From Schistosoma mansoni (taxonomy: Eukaryota; Platyhelminthes; Trematoda; Strigeidida; Schistosomatidae), in contig NW_017386017.1 in assembly GCF_000237925.1 (NCBI RefSeq), positions 1,054,001 to 1,118,000 of the forward strand: DNA of 64,000 nt, read 5' to 3'. The notes beneath the pieces were generated by a model that was not told the origin of the DNA, did not search any database, and saw only the letters and a list, made by a program, of their open reading frames with translations. Of this stretch, positions 25,477-37,900 are shown piece after piece (within the stretch, counting starts at the first letter, position 1; each line of letters begins with the position of its first letter). The position numbers and the translations under genes were made by a program.

Positions 25477-25874
25477 GCCCCTAAATGCCCTGGTACAGCC
25501 AAAAGTGGGGAGATTCCGCTTCCCCCCTCGAAATGCTCTCACATGACCACGCGAATATATAGCCTCTGCCAGGGAAGTCCTACTCACTGCCTTCTCGCGA
25601 CATTACTGTTGTTTACGAAATTGAGAGGACAAAAAACCAATCGTTGGTCACCGGCTACCATGGGACTACATCTCCTTACGATGCTCCACTGCCATGTGGA
25701 TTAGCCTTTCAGGTCAAAGGCTCCAGGTGTGGTCCCCTAAGGAAACCACCTGTTTCAGTTTGGGCACCTGGGCAGTATCACAGCCCTCACACAAATCAAA
25801 TGAGATTTGTGTGGTGCATATGTATCTGGTTCTTCCTTGTACCAATATTTATGTGTTTAAATAAATAAATAATA
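25477..25874 (+). mobile_element. LINE-derived short element, copy C, with target-site duplication
   Basis: Runs from GCCCCTAAATGCCCTGG to the AAATAAATAAATAATA tail. It is flanked by 13-bp repeats, AACTAGTATATCA (25464-25476) and AACTGGTATATCA (25875-25887), differing at one base. Compared with copy E it lacks about 125 internal bases of the leader. It encodes no protein; the 74-codon frame is incidental. Confidence 0.88.
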
Positions 25875-26652
25875 AACTGGTATATCAATACTAGCTGAAC
25901 GATTACTGTTCTTTTTTAGAATTACAATCAGTGTTGACTTTTAGATTTGTATTTTATGTACATTTTGGAGTACAGTGTCACCTCAGAAGTATGCTCCATT
26001 ATGAGAAAATTTTCTATTTGATAATCTTTGGTGTTTATCAGTTTCTCACTTGATATTAATCCATAATAGTAAAGAGTGTGCGAAAGAAATAGTTTGGAAG
26101 GATACAATCATTTCCTAATATTTTCCAAATCTCCCTATGTTTTGGAAATTCCAAGAGTTCAATGGTCTTCCCCAAAGCTTGAGGACAAACCCCAAAATCC
26201 ATGTTGAGCAGTTTTCCGGACAAACAGTTGATAACCAGTACATTTTTAAAACCTTTTAAAACAAAATTACAATTAGTGTTAATAAATTTTAGTATGGTCA
26301 CGAACTTCAGTTAGAACTACACTACTGACGTTTAGGCTTTGTTTTAGTATGTCAAGTAGACATGAGACAAAGAAGCGTCGGTTTCGAGCCACTATTTAAA
26401 AAATCTGGTGCTATGCAGGTGAATTGTTTGTACTGTCCACAACTTCGATTAGTGCTTCTGTTCAACCTGACTAAAGCTAGTTGTTTCTTTTGAACTAATA
26501 ATGTACAACGTAATGGGAGGGATAAAAGACGGGTTACAGACAACAGTTTCAAACTTGATGGGCTACCCTCGATCGATCTTTTGCAAGAGGTTGAGGAAGT
26601 TAAGATCCCATTTTGAGAAAAAAAGTACTCGTTAACAGACAGTGAAATTTTG

Positions 26653-27166
26653 TTTTTTTATTTAAACACATAATTATAGGCACAAAGAGACACTGAATAC
26701 ATATGCGCCATAATTCACTTGATTTGTGTGCGGGCTATGATACTGCCCGGGTACAAGAACCAAAGCAGGTGGTTTTTCAGGGGGTCACACCCTCAGCCCT
26801 CCACCTAAAGGTCTGATTCATAAGGCAGTGGAACAACGTTAGGAGATGCAGTCCCATAGTAGCCGGTGACTAACGATTGGTTCATACGCCATTTGTTCCC
26901 TCAAAATACTGGAGCCCATGTGCACCATTGGTTTAGAGTCAGGGTTTTTCATCTCCCGTAGATGAACTTTTCGAGTTCATCAACCCGGTCAAAGCTCCAG
27001 ATACATGCTTTTCGTCCTCTCAATTTGGCAAACAACACCCCCTTCATGAGAATGCAGTGAGTAGGACCTCCCTGTTAGTGGCTGTAAACGCGTGGTTATG
27101 TGGGAGCATTTCGAGAAGGAGAGCTGGCTCTCACCTCCTTCGGCTTTACCACGGCTTTCATGGGCA
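26653..27166 (-). mobile_element. LINE-derived short element, copy D
   Basis: Full-length in layout (leader plus tail) on the minus strand but more diverged than copies C and E. Its 5' end lies ~100 bases from the 5' end of copy E, in head-to-head orientation. Confidence 0.8.
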
Positions 27167-27267
27167 CTGACAATAAAAACTAAAGTTCAGTTATAAAGGA
27201 AGTAGGTCACACTGTAGCTACAGAGCAGTGCGGCAGTATTGTCCCAGAATCGGCTACTGCCTCATGT

Positions 27268-27789
27268 GCCCCCAAATGCCCTGGTACGGCCGAGAGTGGG
27301 GAGAGTCCGCTCTCCCTCTCGAAATGCTCTCACATGACCACGCGAATATATAGCCTCTGCCAGGGAAGTCCTACTCACTGCCTTCTCGCGACATTACTGT
27401 TGTTTACGAAATTGAGAGGACGAAAAGCGAATGTCCGGCGCTTTAACCGGGTTGGTGGACAAGGCGAGTCCACCTAGGGGAGTTGGAAAACCCTGATTCC
27501 AAACCAATGGTGCACATGGGCTCCAGTATCCTGAGGGAACAAATGGAGTACGAATCAATCGTTGATCACCGGCTACCATGGGACTACATCTCCTCACGAT
27601 GCTCCACTGCCTTGTGGATCAGATCTTTCGGTCAAAGGCTCCGAGTGTGGGCCCCTAAGAAAACCACCTGCTTCAGTTCGGGCACCTGGGCAGTATCACA
27701 GCCCTCAAGCAAATCGAATGAGATTTGTATGGTGCATATGTATCTGGTGCATCCTTGTACCAATATTTATGTGTTTAAATAAATAAATA
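27268..27789 (+). mobile_element. LINE-derived short element, copy E (best copy), with target-site duplication
   Basis: Starts GCCCCCAAATGCCCTGG and ends ...GTGTTTAAATAAATA. It is flanked by a perfect 12-bp repeat ACTGCCTCATGT at 27256-27267 and 27790-27801, the mark of target-primed reverse transcription. The first ~430 bases match the leader of the LINE at 13710, and the last ~80 (CATATGTATCTGGTG, TTGTACCAATAT) match its 3' tail. No coding part lies between them. Confidence 0.92.
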
Positions 27790-27809
27790 ACTGCCTCATG
27801 TAGTTACGT

Positions 27810-29620
27810 CCATTATGCACCGAGTGCAGCAAACGTTATAGTTCAAGTTTCCTTCTTAACAAGTTGTCTATGAAATTTCAGGTGACTAGATTGTTTGAGA
27901 TCGTATGTAATGATCTTCGGAAACCAACCAAAGCATGTCTAGCTTACGTGCTAATGCCGGAACTGGCAATTACACATACCTTACGAGCGACTAAAAGTAA
28001 AATGGGTATCATTAATTACAGATTCTACAAGACGATTCAACGTAAGTTCGTATCACAGACTAAATATGTTTATAGGTGTTCTGTGTTTACGGCTCCTAAG
28101 TGCAACGTGACGAGAGAACCAAATAACACATGGCATGAATGTTGCGAGCCAGACTTTCTTACACGATACAAGAGATATAGTAAATAAGCGTGGATGGCAA
28201 TCTAAACAAAGGGTGAGTTAGATGCACTTTAGATCAGTAATTAAATACTGATTTCTGTTAGTTTATGATAAACATTTATACTAAAATAATTATTTCTTAT
28301 CTATCTTATTTTCAGCTGGTTTCGCAAGTGTTAACAGATCTAACTATAAGTTTTTTTATTCAGAAAACATTATTGTTATACCATTGGTACGTAATCAGCA
28401 TTTCACATGGCATTATGGATTCATACGTTGGATGAGTGCTATGACATTTGTTTGTTGACTATAAGCAGTTTGGCTATTTTAAGACAGTGTTTGTAATGCT
28501 GAAGAGTAACTTGTTTGTAGAACATTGTGAAAGTTCAATATCAATCTGGTGTACTTATCTAAAACGCGTTAGCAATTGTTGGGAATCGGAGGAAGTTATG
28601 CATCAATGGATAATTTGTGCATTATTAAACTTCAATGAACATTTTCATTTATAACACCAGTCTTTTAATTACGGCAATTCTGATCTATCGCGACAGACCA
28701 GTTCTCGCCACCAACTATGGTTCAATTGATTTGGAACTGCGTTCACTTTGCGAATTTGACTGAAAAAAATGGTAAATGTGCGCAGAAACTTTTGGGTATG
28801 TATTATTAAATCACCAGGATTATCTGTGCTATCGATAATTTTGGGGTTTTCCGAATGCAGTATTTGGAATAGCCGTAAAACGTGCCGAGTATCCCCAAAA
28901 AGAGATATAGTAATGGAGTTGGATCACAGAAAGTAAATGGGTTTCCTCAAAGTTGTCGAAAATTCTGGGGAATATTGGGGAAAAACGCGACATTTTGGAG
29001 AATTCTCCACAAAACTGAAGAAACTTTAAGGATTTCTTCTATAAATATAGATAGATTTCCCCAACTTTATGAGATTCTGCAGAAATATGAAGAAAATCTC
29101 CGAAATTTTGAGAGGTTTTGTGCCATTTACCCGAAATAGGGAGATTGGGTTATCTCTAAATGTTTTCTTTGTTTTTCCACTATACTTAAATAGATAGATA
29201 GGAAGATAGATAGATTATAATCTACACACAACAAAAACTCAAATAACATTACCTAAATTGTCAGGAATTGACGTGTTTGAGTTTTTTTGTCTAGCAATCT
29301 ACAATCGTTTGTAGTTAATAATTCCAAACACATGCGTATGTATATACATCTCGAACATTGCAATGCTCGAGATTTATATCACTATAAAGCATATAATAAG
29401 AATATCACTGTGATCTGTAAACTTAGATAGCAAACACATCAGAGGTCACACATTTTCGTCCTTAACACCGCACACACACAAATTTACATATATGTCGCTT
29501 ATGAATCACCATGACCGTAATGGTATGACATTGATTTATTCAGACCTGTTTTTTGATTGATCGCACCTAATATTCGTGTTGTTCCGTTGTACTATTTAAA
29601 CTTGGATCAATGTTAATTCG
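27810..29620. other. Stretch without recognised gene
   Basis: Open frames at 27864-28187 and 28882-29139 lack any recognisable domain. The latter lies in purine-rich repetitive sequence (GGGGAATATTGGGG) that looks like transposon or simple-sequence debris. A 26-nt near-perfect palindrome sits at 29349-29374. Confidence 0.35.
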
Positions 29621-29632
29621 GTTATTTATTTT

Positions 29633-29667
29633 CTGACGAAGTGGCTTACACTGAGTCACGAAACGTT
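29633..29667 (+). ncRNA. Hammerhead-like motif (degenerate)
   Basis: CTGACGA is followed by one extra A, then a six-pair hairpin (GTGGCT with AGTCAC, loop TACACTG) and then CGAAACGT. This is the CTGANGA / stem II / GAAA order of a hammerhead core, with a single-base bulge. Related motifs are known at the ends of Penelope-like retroelements. Flanking stems were not established. Confidence 0.35.
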
Positions 29668-29764
29668 ACAAAATCTAATTTTTCTACTCATTGGGAAATT
29701 ACAAATATATTATTTATTTATAACAATCTACCCAGTGCTCAATTTATTCAAAATTATCAAATCA

Positions 29765-29945
29765 AAACTTGGTAATGATACTTACTAATGGTCTAAAGTT
29801 CAAGTCCCGGTAGCGATGTGGTCACGTTTTTCGGAAGAGCCCCACTAGAAGAAGAGACGTTTGCCGAGTGTTTCCTGGTTTACAGCAGTAGGAAAACTTA
29901 AGTCGATTCGTCATAATAATTAGTGAGCTGCATAAAGCCCCTATA
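29765..29945 (+). repeat. Possible tRNA-related repeat
   Basis: AAGTTCAAGTCCCGG resembles a pol III B box and lies at the head of ~150 bases of GC-richer sequence in an AT-rich setting. No A box or second copy was found. Confidence 0.25.
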
Positions 29946-30614
29946 CTGAGAAACTTTACTATTGATCAATGTAAATTAACATAGAACTAACTTCAATGAA
30001 AAAAATTTATTCATATTGATTATCCTCAATAAATTACTATGCAGTTAACTGATAATTAATGAAAGCAACCGGGAGACGAGAAGTAGCTTGCTAAAAGTAT
30101 TGGAAACAAGAATCTTTAAGTCTACTTAAAGTAACAGGATTTTCCATGGATAGATATAAAGAGTTGGGGAGGATCTATTTGTAATTATTTTGCTTATATC
30201 TCATTTTGATGAGTGTATAGATATTATTCATTGAAAAGTCGGTTTATGCAGGTTATAGGCTGTTCTAGAGCACAATGTTGGCAACTAAAGTAAATTCATA
30301 TCGAAATAAGCTCTAAAAGACTACTGTTAGATGAGTACAAACTATGTACAGACAAGTAACCGATGAGAAACTCGACGATGGATAATTACGTATTTCATTA
30401 CCACCCCATTTTTAGCAAAACAACTTAGTGCTACAGATTAATGAGTAATGGACAATAACTCAATGGGACATTCAGAGACAGAGAAAAACTACTTGAAAAC
30501 ACAAATAAAATATATTGATTTCAATCTATTAAAAGTCATTGATAAGGAATTTACTCAAACGACAAATAAATTTTGATAAATTGAGTGATTATTAAAACAA
30601 CATAAAATTGTTCA

Positions 30615-31059
30615 TGATTGAGATCATGAATCGATTGGTGTTAGACCACCATTGAAAATCTGGAAGCACCGGAAAGCCCTTTCGACCCATTGTGAGACTC
30701 TTAAGCGGTGCGCATCCATGATACCGCTTGCTGAACTCGAACCCAGGACCTTCGATCTCGTGCCCGAACGATTAACATATGGACCACTGGACCGGTATCC
30801 AATGGTGTTAATAACTAACCTAAACCAATCTACGAAACTGCGCGACCATCTTCCATTGTAATGAAGTAGATACCAGTCTCTACGTGACATGGATTAGCTA
30901 TACTGGTCACGAATTCTCACTAGAACTCCAAGAATTCCCTCACGAAACGGGATCGGGGATGAGCACTGCTGGGGAGTCCCACAATGGGTCGAAAGGGCTG
31001 TCCAGTGCTTCCAGGTTTTCAATGGTGGTCTAACATCAATCGATTCATGATCTCAATCA
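30615..31059 (-). repeat. Foldback element with 86-bp terminal inverted repeats and internal tRNA-like boxes
   Basis: Arms at 30615-30700 and 30974-31059 are each 86 nt and about 90% complementary by eye. The 273-nt spacer holds, on the minus strand, GGTCCAGTGG (A-box-like, near 30783) and GGTTCGAGTTC (30743-30733, B-box). It has no coding capacity. It could be a MITE-like DNA element that captured a tRNA-derived SINE, or a SINE duplicated in inverted form. Confidence 0.7.
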
Positions 31060-31480
31060 AGAACTCAATAATCTCCACAACCCTATACTGATAATTAAAT
31101 AGTTCAGCCAATTGCTGTTAATTTACAGTTTTGTTAAGGAGATTCAAAAGAAAAAGAATGTTTCCACAAAAATAATTGGCGATTTACCTTCGTCATTATT
31201 TACTAATACAACTATTTCAGCTGACATTATACATTTGATCAATAAATCGAATATATGTTACACAAACTATCACCTTTTACACTCCTTGCTAAACCTGATA
31301 CACAAATGTTTCAGTGTTATATTATGCATCAAGTGTCATTATGAAACGAAAAACGCATGTTTAACACAACAGATATCCACAAAACAACAACTTAAACAAA
31401 GTAAAGAAACAGATTACATTTTTAAACTAAAAAATTTGACCGATAATACACCAAAGATTTGAAGAGTCTAAATCATAAAA

Positions 31481-31939
31481 TTACAAAAATGATTCTGTTT
31501 GCCTTAATATCCATTGTAAACAACGTTTACGACTAGACGATAACATTGACATATTTGATAACATGATTTCCTGGTCATCACTATCATCATTAATTGACAA
31601 TTGAATATTCACTTCTTGATAAATACGATTGCATAAAACTTGACGAATTGTTTTATGATAATTATCTAACCAATTCAATTCATCTGCAGTTAACATATCA
31701 GAGTTGATAAATTTACGTTGAAATGGAACTAAAGTGACTGGTTCAAAACTAAGCCATTTAGTATTATCAGTGTCTGGTGAAAATTGAAAAGATCGGTGAC
31801 TAGTGGAAGTTGATGTAGTACAACTATTACTGTCACTATTGAGAAAATTTTTTGTTTCCACAGGTACAACAAATACTACATTTTCTAATCGTATTCCAAA
31901 GTGATCACTCCAATAGTAACCAGGTTCAATGGTAACAAC
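31481..31939 (-). CDS. XPNPEP1: XPNPEP1 exon 6 with stop
   Basis: 459 nt, residues 583-734 and stop. VVTIEPGYYWSDHFGIRLENVV holds the last two metal ligands. A Ser/Thr-rich insert follows, then SFEPVTLVPFQRKF and a diverged C-terminus ending RQTESFL. Confidence 0.92.
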   Translation of the reverse strand, partial: VVTIEPGYYWSDHFGIRLENVVFVVPVETKNFLNSDSNSCTTSTSTSHRSFQFSPDTDNTKWLSFEPVTLVPFQRKFINSDMLTADELNWLDNYHKTIRQVLCNRIYQEVNIQLSINDDSDDQEIMLSNMSMLSSSRKRCLQWILRQTESFL

Positions 31940-34900
31940 CTGTATTTGAAAAGAAAGGGAAAAAAGTAAGTCTTTCTTTTACACGGAACCCATCAAATAT
32001 GAAAATACGTAGTTTGAAATGAGTGAATTGAGTTACAAAAGCTGATGAGTATCAATTAGCAAGCAGCTAAGGTAAAAAATTCCTCACTTGTCAACTTTAG
32101 GCTTACAACATCAAGACTGTATTCGTCAATAGCAAATATGAGCGCTACCCACAGAGTCTTATATCCTGGCAATTCATGAAATATCAATAACGAAGGAGAC
32201 CCATTGTTTCATTGACAAGGAAAAAATGCAATTCAGCAAAGAAAATACAAGTAACTTAAATCGCCACTGAACTTCCTTCTTTCCTTTCAAATACCAATAA
32301 GCAAAGCATGAGCTGTTACAGCGAAGAATTGATTTCATTCTTCTGATTGAAGGTTGTGATAATTTGTGCGCCGTCGTAGGATGCATTTCGAGTCGTTAAT
32401 AGCACTTTAAACCGGTGAAATAAAATAGCAACTAAAGAGAACATTCAGTATTCAAATAAACTGCAAGGTTTTCACTATGAAATAGCATCAACTAAATAAT
32501 TTTACAAAAACAAAAAACAAGGACAATTTGGAAAGCTGTTTTGTCTGATTTTGAGACACCTAGCCAAGAATTTTCACACAAAACTGAATCCGTTTAGATC
32601 TAAGGTTGAAAGTGACACATATAAACTATCGCATTAAAATTCAGTGCCTCACATACTTGACATCAGTAAACTCAAGATACAGAATCATAAAAGCACTCAA
32701 TATCGTGAATGAATTATTTACCTAACAGAAAATTTAACGCGATGGAGTTTGAAACGAAAGGTACTCGGTTCGAATCCTAGAGTGAACATCAACTCTGAGA
32801 TACAGGTACATCCAGCTGACGAGTCCCAAATAGAACGAAACGTGCGTCAAACTGGATTCCACTGCTAGCCACTATCCATCTTTGCTTACCATGCTTGTGA
32901 ATTAAGGCTATATCGAGGCAATACGCACAGTATGCACATATGCCAATTAGAGACTGACTAGTGGTAGTCCTAACACATCGATGGGAAGATTCAAACAAAC
33001 AATACTAAATGAATTTGAAAATTTAATTCGTTTATTAGGTTATAGCTACTTATTGAAAATTCGGTAAATGAAACTCAAAGTGAATAAATAGTAAGCACAG
33101 TATTCGTATTTATAGTAAAATTGCAATGTAACTACTAGTCTAAGTGACTTAATATTCTCGTGCGCAGTATATAAATTTATTAGATGGTTGAAGATGATTG
33201 ACAAGAAATCATGTTTGATCTAGATTTCATACAGCAAGGCGTATGATCGAACTATAATTTATGGACGAACCAATGATATTAAAGATAGGAAGTCTTGGAT
33301 TTTGACACGAAATTTATTTATCCGTAGAGTTAAACAGAATGTTGACATTAAAGCTGATATTAGTTCTTAATCAATACCCTCATCATTCTAATTCTTAACC
33401 CTAACTTATAACTCCAAATCCTAATCTTAATTCCTCACAATAATTTATAACACACTTTTGGTACTAAGAATCAGGTAAACGTTCTCAAGGTCACATTAAC
33501 GTTGTTCAAAGGTTATTCGTAAATTATAACCTTACTGATAAAATTATTGGCTCATGTACAAGGTTCCCAGTCGACTTATTCCAACTACCTAACATGAGTG
33601 CAGATTAAGTGGTATAATCAGAAATGTGTTTTTAAATGATCTCCCGATTAATACAAATTTCTAATATTTTTCAAAACTATAAAAAAACCCAAATGCCCTG
33701 GTACGGCCGATAGTGAGAAGAGTCCGCTCTCCCTCTCGAAATACTCTCACATGGCCACGCGTATATAGCCTCTGACAAGGAAGTCCTACTCACTGCCTTC
33801 TCGTGGCAGGGCTGTTGTTCACAAAATTGAGAGGACGAAAAGCGAATGTCCGGCACTTTAACCGAGTTGGTGGACACTGTGAGTCCACCTAGGGGAGTTG
33901 GAAAACCCTGAATCCAAACCAATGGTACACATGGGCTAGCTCTAGTATCCTAAGGGAACAAATAGCGTATGAATCAATTGTTGGTCACCGGCTATCATGC
34001 GATTGCATCTCCTCACGATGCTCCACTGCCTTGTGGATCAGACCTTCACATCAAAGGCTCCGGGTGTGGTCCCCTAAGAAAACCACCTGCATCAGTTTGG
34101 GCAGCCGGGCAGTATCACAGCCTTCACACAAATCAAATAAGATTTGTGCGGCGCATATGTATCTGGTGCTTTCTTGTACCAATAATAAATAAAATCACTG
34201 CAATTGTCACTTAAAACGAAACCAAATAAATAGAATTCTGGCATTAAACTGTCAAACGAAAATGTCAAAAAACAGTTGAAAATTTACCAAAAAAAGGAAG
34301 AAACACATTTTTTTATTACCATATTCTCTTGTAAGCCTGGTTCTACTATACCCATACGAGTGTATGCGTTAATTCGACTACCAGATAACCCAATAGGACC
34401 TTCATGTACATTAAGAAATGCACCAACACCATGTCCTGTTCCATGAGCATAATTACCATGAAATTGCCACATTATTCGACGAGATATAACATCAAGTCGT
34501 GAACCCGGAGTATTCGATGGAAAAATCTGTTTAAATGAATAAATAATCAGAAAATATTTCGATTTCACAACATTAGTTAAACAAAAAGTTTGGGTAGAAA
34601 CTAATCAATTATCTGTGTTGTAATATTGCATGCCCTTTTGCACTCCAGTGTTAATTTATAACACTAGGTTAGTATATAGGCTTTTTTAATTGACCCTTCA
34701 ATACGGTATCTATTCGCATCTCAATAATAAAACTTTTGAAAGAGTATACTATATTGATGAACCAATCAAATCCATGATTGTTCTCGTACGAAATCAAAAA
34801 CTCAATGACAAAGGGCTTGTATCTTGGTAAGAGTGAAGTGAGAAACAAGTGAGACTTAACAATATCTGCCAACTACGATACTTAAAATTGGAAAACATAG

Positions 34901-37900
34901 AAAGAAAAAAGAATATTGATGAAGTTGAACGGTTTTTAAAATGACGATGAGTGACCAATTTTTCATGCAGAAAATAATAAACAGGTAAAACTTTGGCAGA
35001 ATTTGTGAATTTCTAGACGTAGATAGAAGGGTCACGATAATGCCTAAGTACTCATCTATATGGTTGTAAAGCATCCTCCAACTTCATTCCTATACCAAAC
35101 TATCAATTACACACTTCTAACACTAACACTAAAACCTAGCCCAAACTCCTAATTCTAATCATAAAGTATTTATATTCATTTGGTGTTGTTTACTTGTATC
35201 AGGATTCAGTAATTAAGTGGATAACGAGGTGTTTGGGGCGAACGGTACTAGGTTCGAGTCCCAGAGCGAACATCAACTCCGAGATACCGGTACATCCAGC
35301 TGCCGAGTCCCAAATGGGACGAAACGTGCGTCCTGGATTCCACTGCTATCCACAATCCACTACTTATGCTTTCAACGTAGTAAATTATTTTTGCTAATAT
35401 CACCTGTGCTCTAATTCGTTTCAATATCTTGAGATCGTTTAAAACATTACTGCGGTCATTGGGAGTGTGTATTTATTGATATATTATGTAAAACCAAACA
35501 AGAGTAACCAATTGCCTGTGTGGATATTTTTTATGAATCGAAACCCTGAGGATCAATATCATATGCCAAGCCTCCATTCAGAACCCTGACTCTAGCTTTG
35601 CCTATTTCTATAACAGCCTAGTGTCCCAAAATTGACCAATAACATGCATGACGAGCACCATCTACCTAACGCTGAAAGCTAAAATCCCGTTCGTACATTA
35701 TACACGAGCGCGCCTCTATGCCCTGTCTTAAACCTAAAAGTCAGCAACCAGTCTCTACTATATCTATATTTAAAATAGACGTGGTTTTCATATAGAAATA
35801 CCAAACCACATCACATCATACAATGAAAAGTTACAATCATACATTAACAAGCCAAAAGTGCCTGTGGATAGGGGAAACTGTAAGTAATGGACTGTCAACA
35901 AATTAAGATTGGTTCATCGTACAATATTAGTTAATTAGTCAACTGAAAGGTTATGACAAAACGAATACACAAATAATGGTAATTTGGAAAACTAGTTTCA
36001 ACTTCTACAATATACGTTCCGTTTAAACAGGATTAATTTCTATAAATACATAATGTTATGAATTCAGTAAAATGATGTAAATCTCAGTATTATGTGTGTA
36101 GTATCCTTGATCAACAAAAATATCAAATCAACCTCTCACACTTTGAAGTAAGCATAAGAAATTATTTTTAAAACAGAAAAGAGGACACAAACCTGGAATA
36201 AACAAGTAAATATAAAAAGAAAACAGAAAACATTATGAAGTCGCAAGTCACAAAGTGTTGAGGAAGTTATTGTCAGGGAAATCCGCCTTTTCGTGGTAGG
36301 GGTGTTGTTTGCGAGATTTGGGAGGACGGAAAAAGGATGTCCGGCGCTTAGACTGGATTGGTGGATACGGAGTATCCATATAGGGGAGTTGGGAAACCCT
36401 GATTCAAAACCAATGGTGCACATAGGTTTCAGAATCCTGAAGAAACAAATGGGCGTATGAACCAATTATTGGTCACCGGCTACCATAATAGGACTGTATC
36501 TCCTAGCGTTGCTCCACTGCCTTGTGGATTAAAACTTCGTGTCAAAGCCTCTAGGTTTGGTCCCATAAGAAAACCACCTGCTTCGGTTTGGGCACCCGGG
36601 CAGTATCACAGCCCTCACACAAATCAATGATAGGTACTAATGGCTTCATTTTTATTGTGTGGCACATATATATTTGGTGCCCCCTCGTACCAATGTTTAT
36701 GTTCAAATAAATAAATCTCAAAATAAAAACTGAAGAGAAAGAAAATCAAATCTAAAATTTGCATATCGAGTTCTCAGTGATTCTTTATTCAGTGAACTTT
36801 TAATTCATTTTTGTTGTATTCATTAATTACGAAGGAATTTCGTTCATTGACTCTTACTGAATTTTCCATTGTAATAACTTATTTAGTATCCTGTAAGTTA
36901 TGTGATCTTCAATGTCAGTCAGTCAGCTACAACGTAGGACCAGGCACATTTACGCATCGGTCCAAGTTGCCATACCTCGTTAGCACAACAAGATCAACAC
37001 TGGATTCATAGAAGTAGTTAATTTAGTGGTGGTAGTATATAAAAGATAAGTTGTATATAAGGATATAGTATAGGAATGAAGAACGTTATGAAGCAATTTT
37101 AATCTCAAGGTTTAAGGGAAGATAAAGAGTGTATACACCTACGCCATTGTGATCGATTCTGAGCCATGTCACCTAGAGTCTCCAACAATTGGTTACGATA
37201 GTCACGCGGACCCCAACCAGGTAGTCTGCAATGTATTTCTCCTTGTAATTATTGATTGATTATTCACTGTGATTTTGCATTGAGTGATAAGGGCGTAGTT
37301 TGATAAAATTATGTAATTCATAATTATTGAACTAATTGATATATAATAGAATAAACTTGAATGTAATTTAATTCTTCTGGGGTCATTATCAAGGAAAGCA
37401 TTTATACAATTGTGAACTTTTTACTCTAATTGGTAGTAAGCAGGGAAGAAGAGGATAGAAGTAGAGAATAATTAGCTCAATGAACGAACATATTACAAAG
37501 ATTATGACCTTTATTATTATTATTTTTGCTATAAAGGTAGGATATTTGTTATAATGTTGGGGTTTCTTGTTATAATAGTCCTTTCACTTTTTACACGTAT
37601 GTGGGACGTTAATTTACCTTAGACGAATAGACACTAGATTCCCATCTAGTGTCTATTCTACAGGACATCAACGCAACTCAGATCAAGAACACGAGATTAG
37701 CCTGACTATAACGTCAATATATTTCCACTTTAAAATCTGACACAATCCAACAACAGGAAACAGTCAATCAATGACAGTCAGGATAGGGAGATATATAAAA
37801 CATTTAACACCTGTCACACTATCCACATGTCTGACTCAGCAAAACAACCAATCATCATCATTCTCACCCACACATCAACTACTATTATTAGTCGAGGTAA

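Noticed and set aside
27864-28187. 107-codon plus-strand frame as a gene
   Set aside because: No recognisable domain and unremarkable composition; no splice partner found.
31112-31462. 116-codon plus-strand frame beside XPNPEP1
   Set aside because: Low-complexity Lys/Thr/Ile frame in the 3' flank of XPNPEP1, with no family features.
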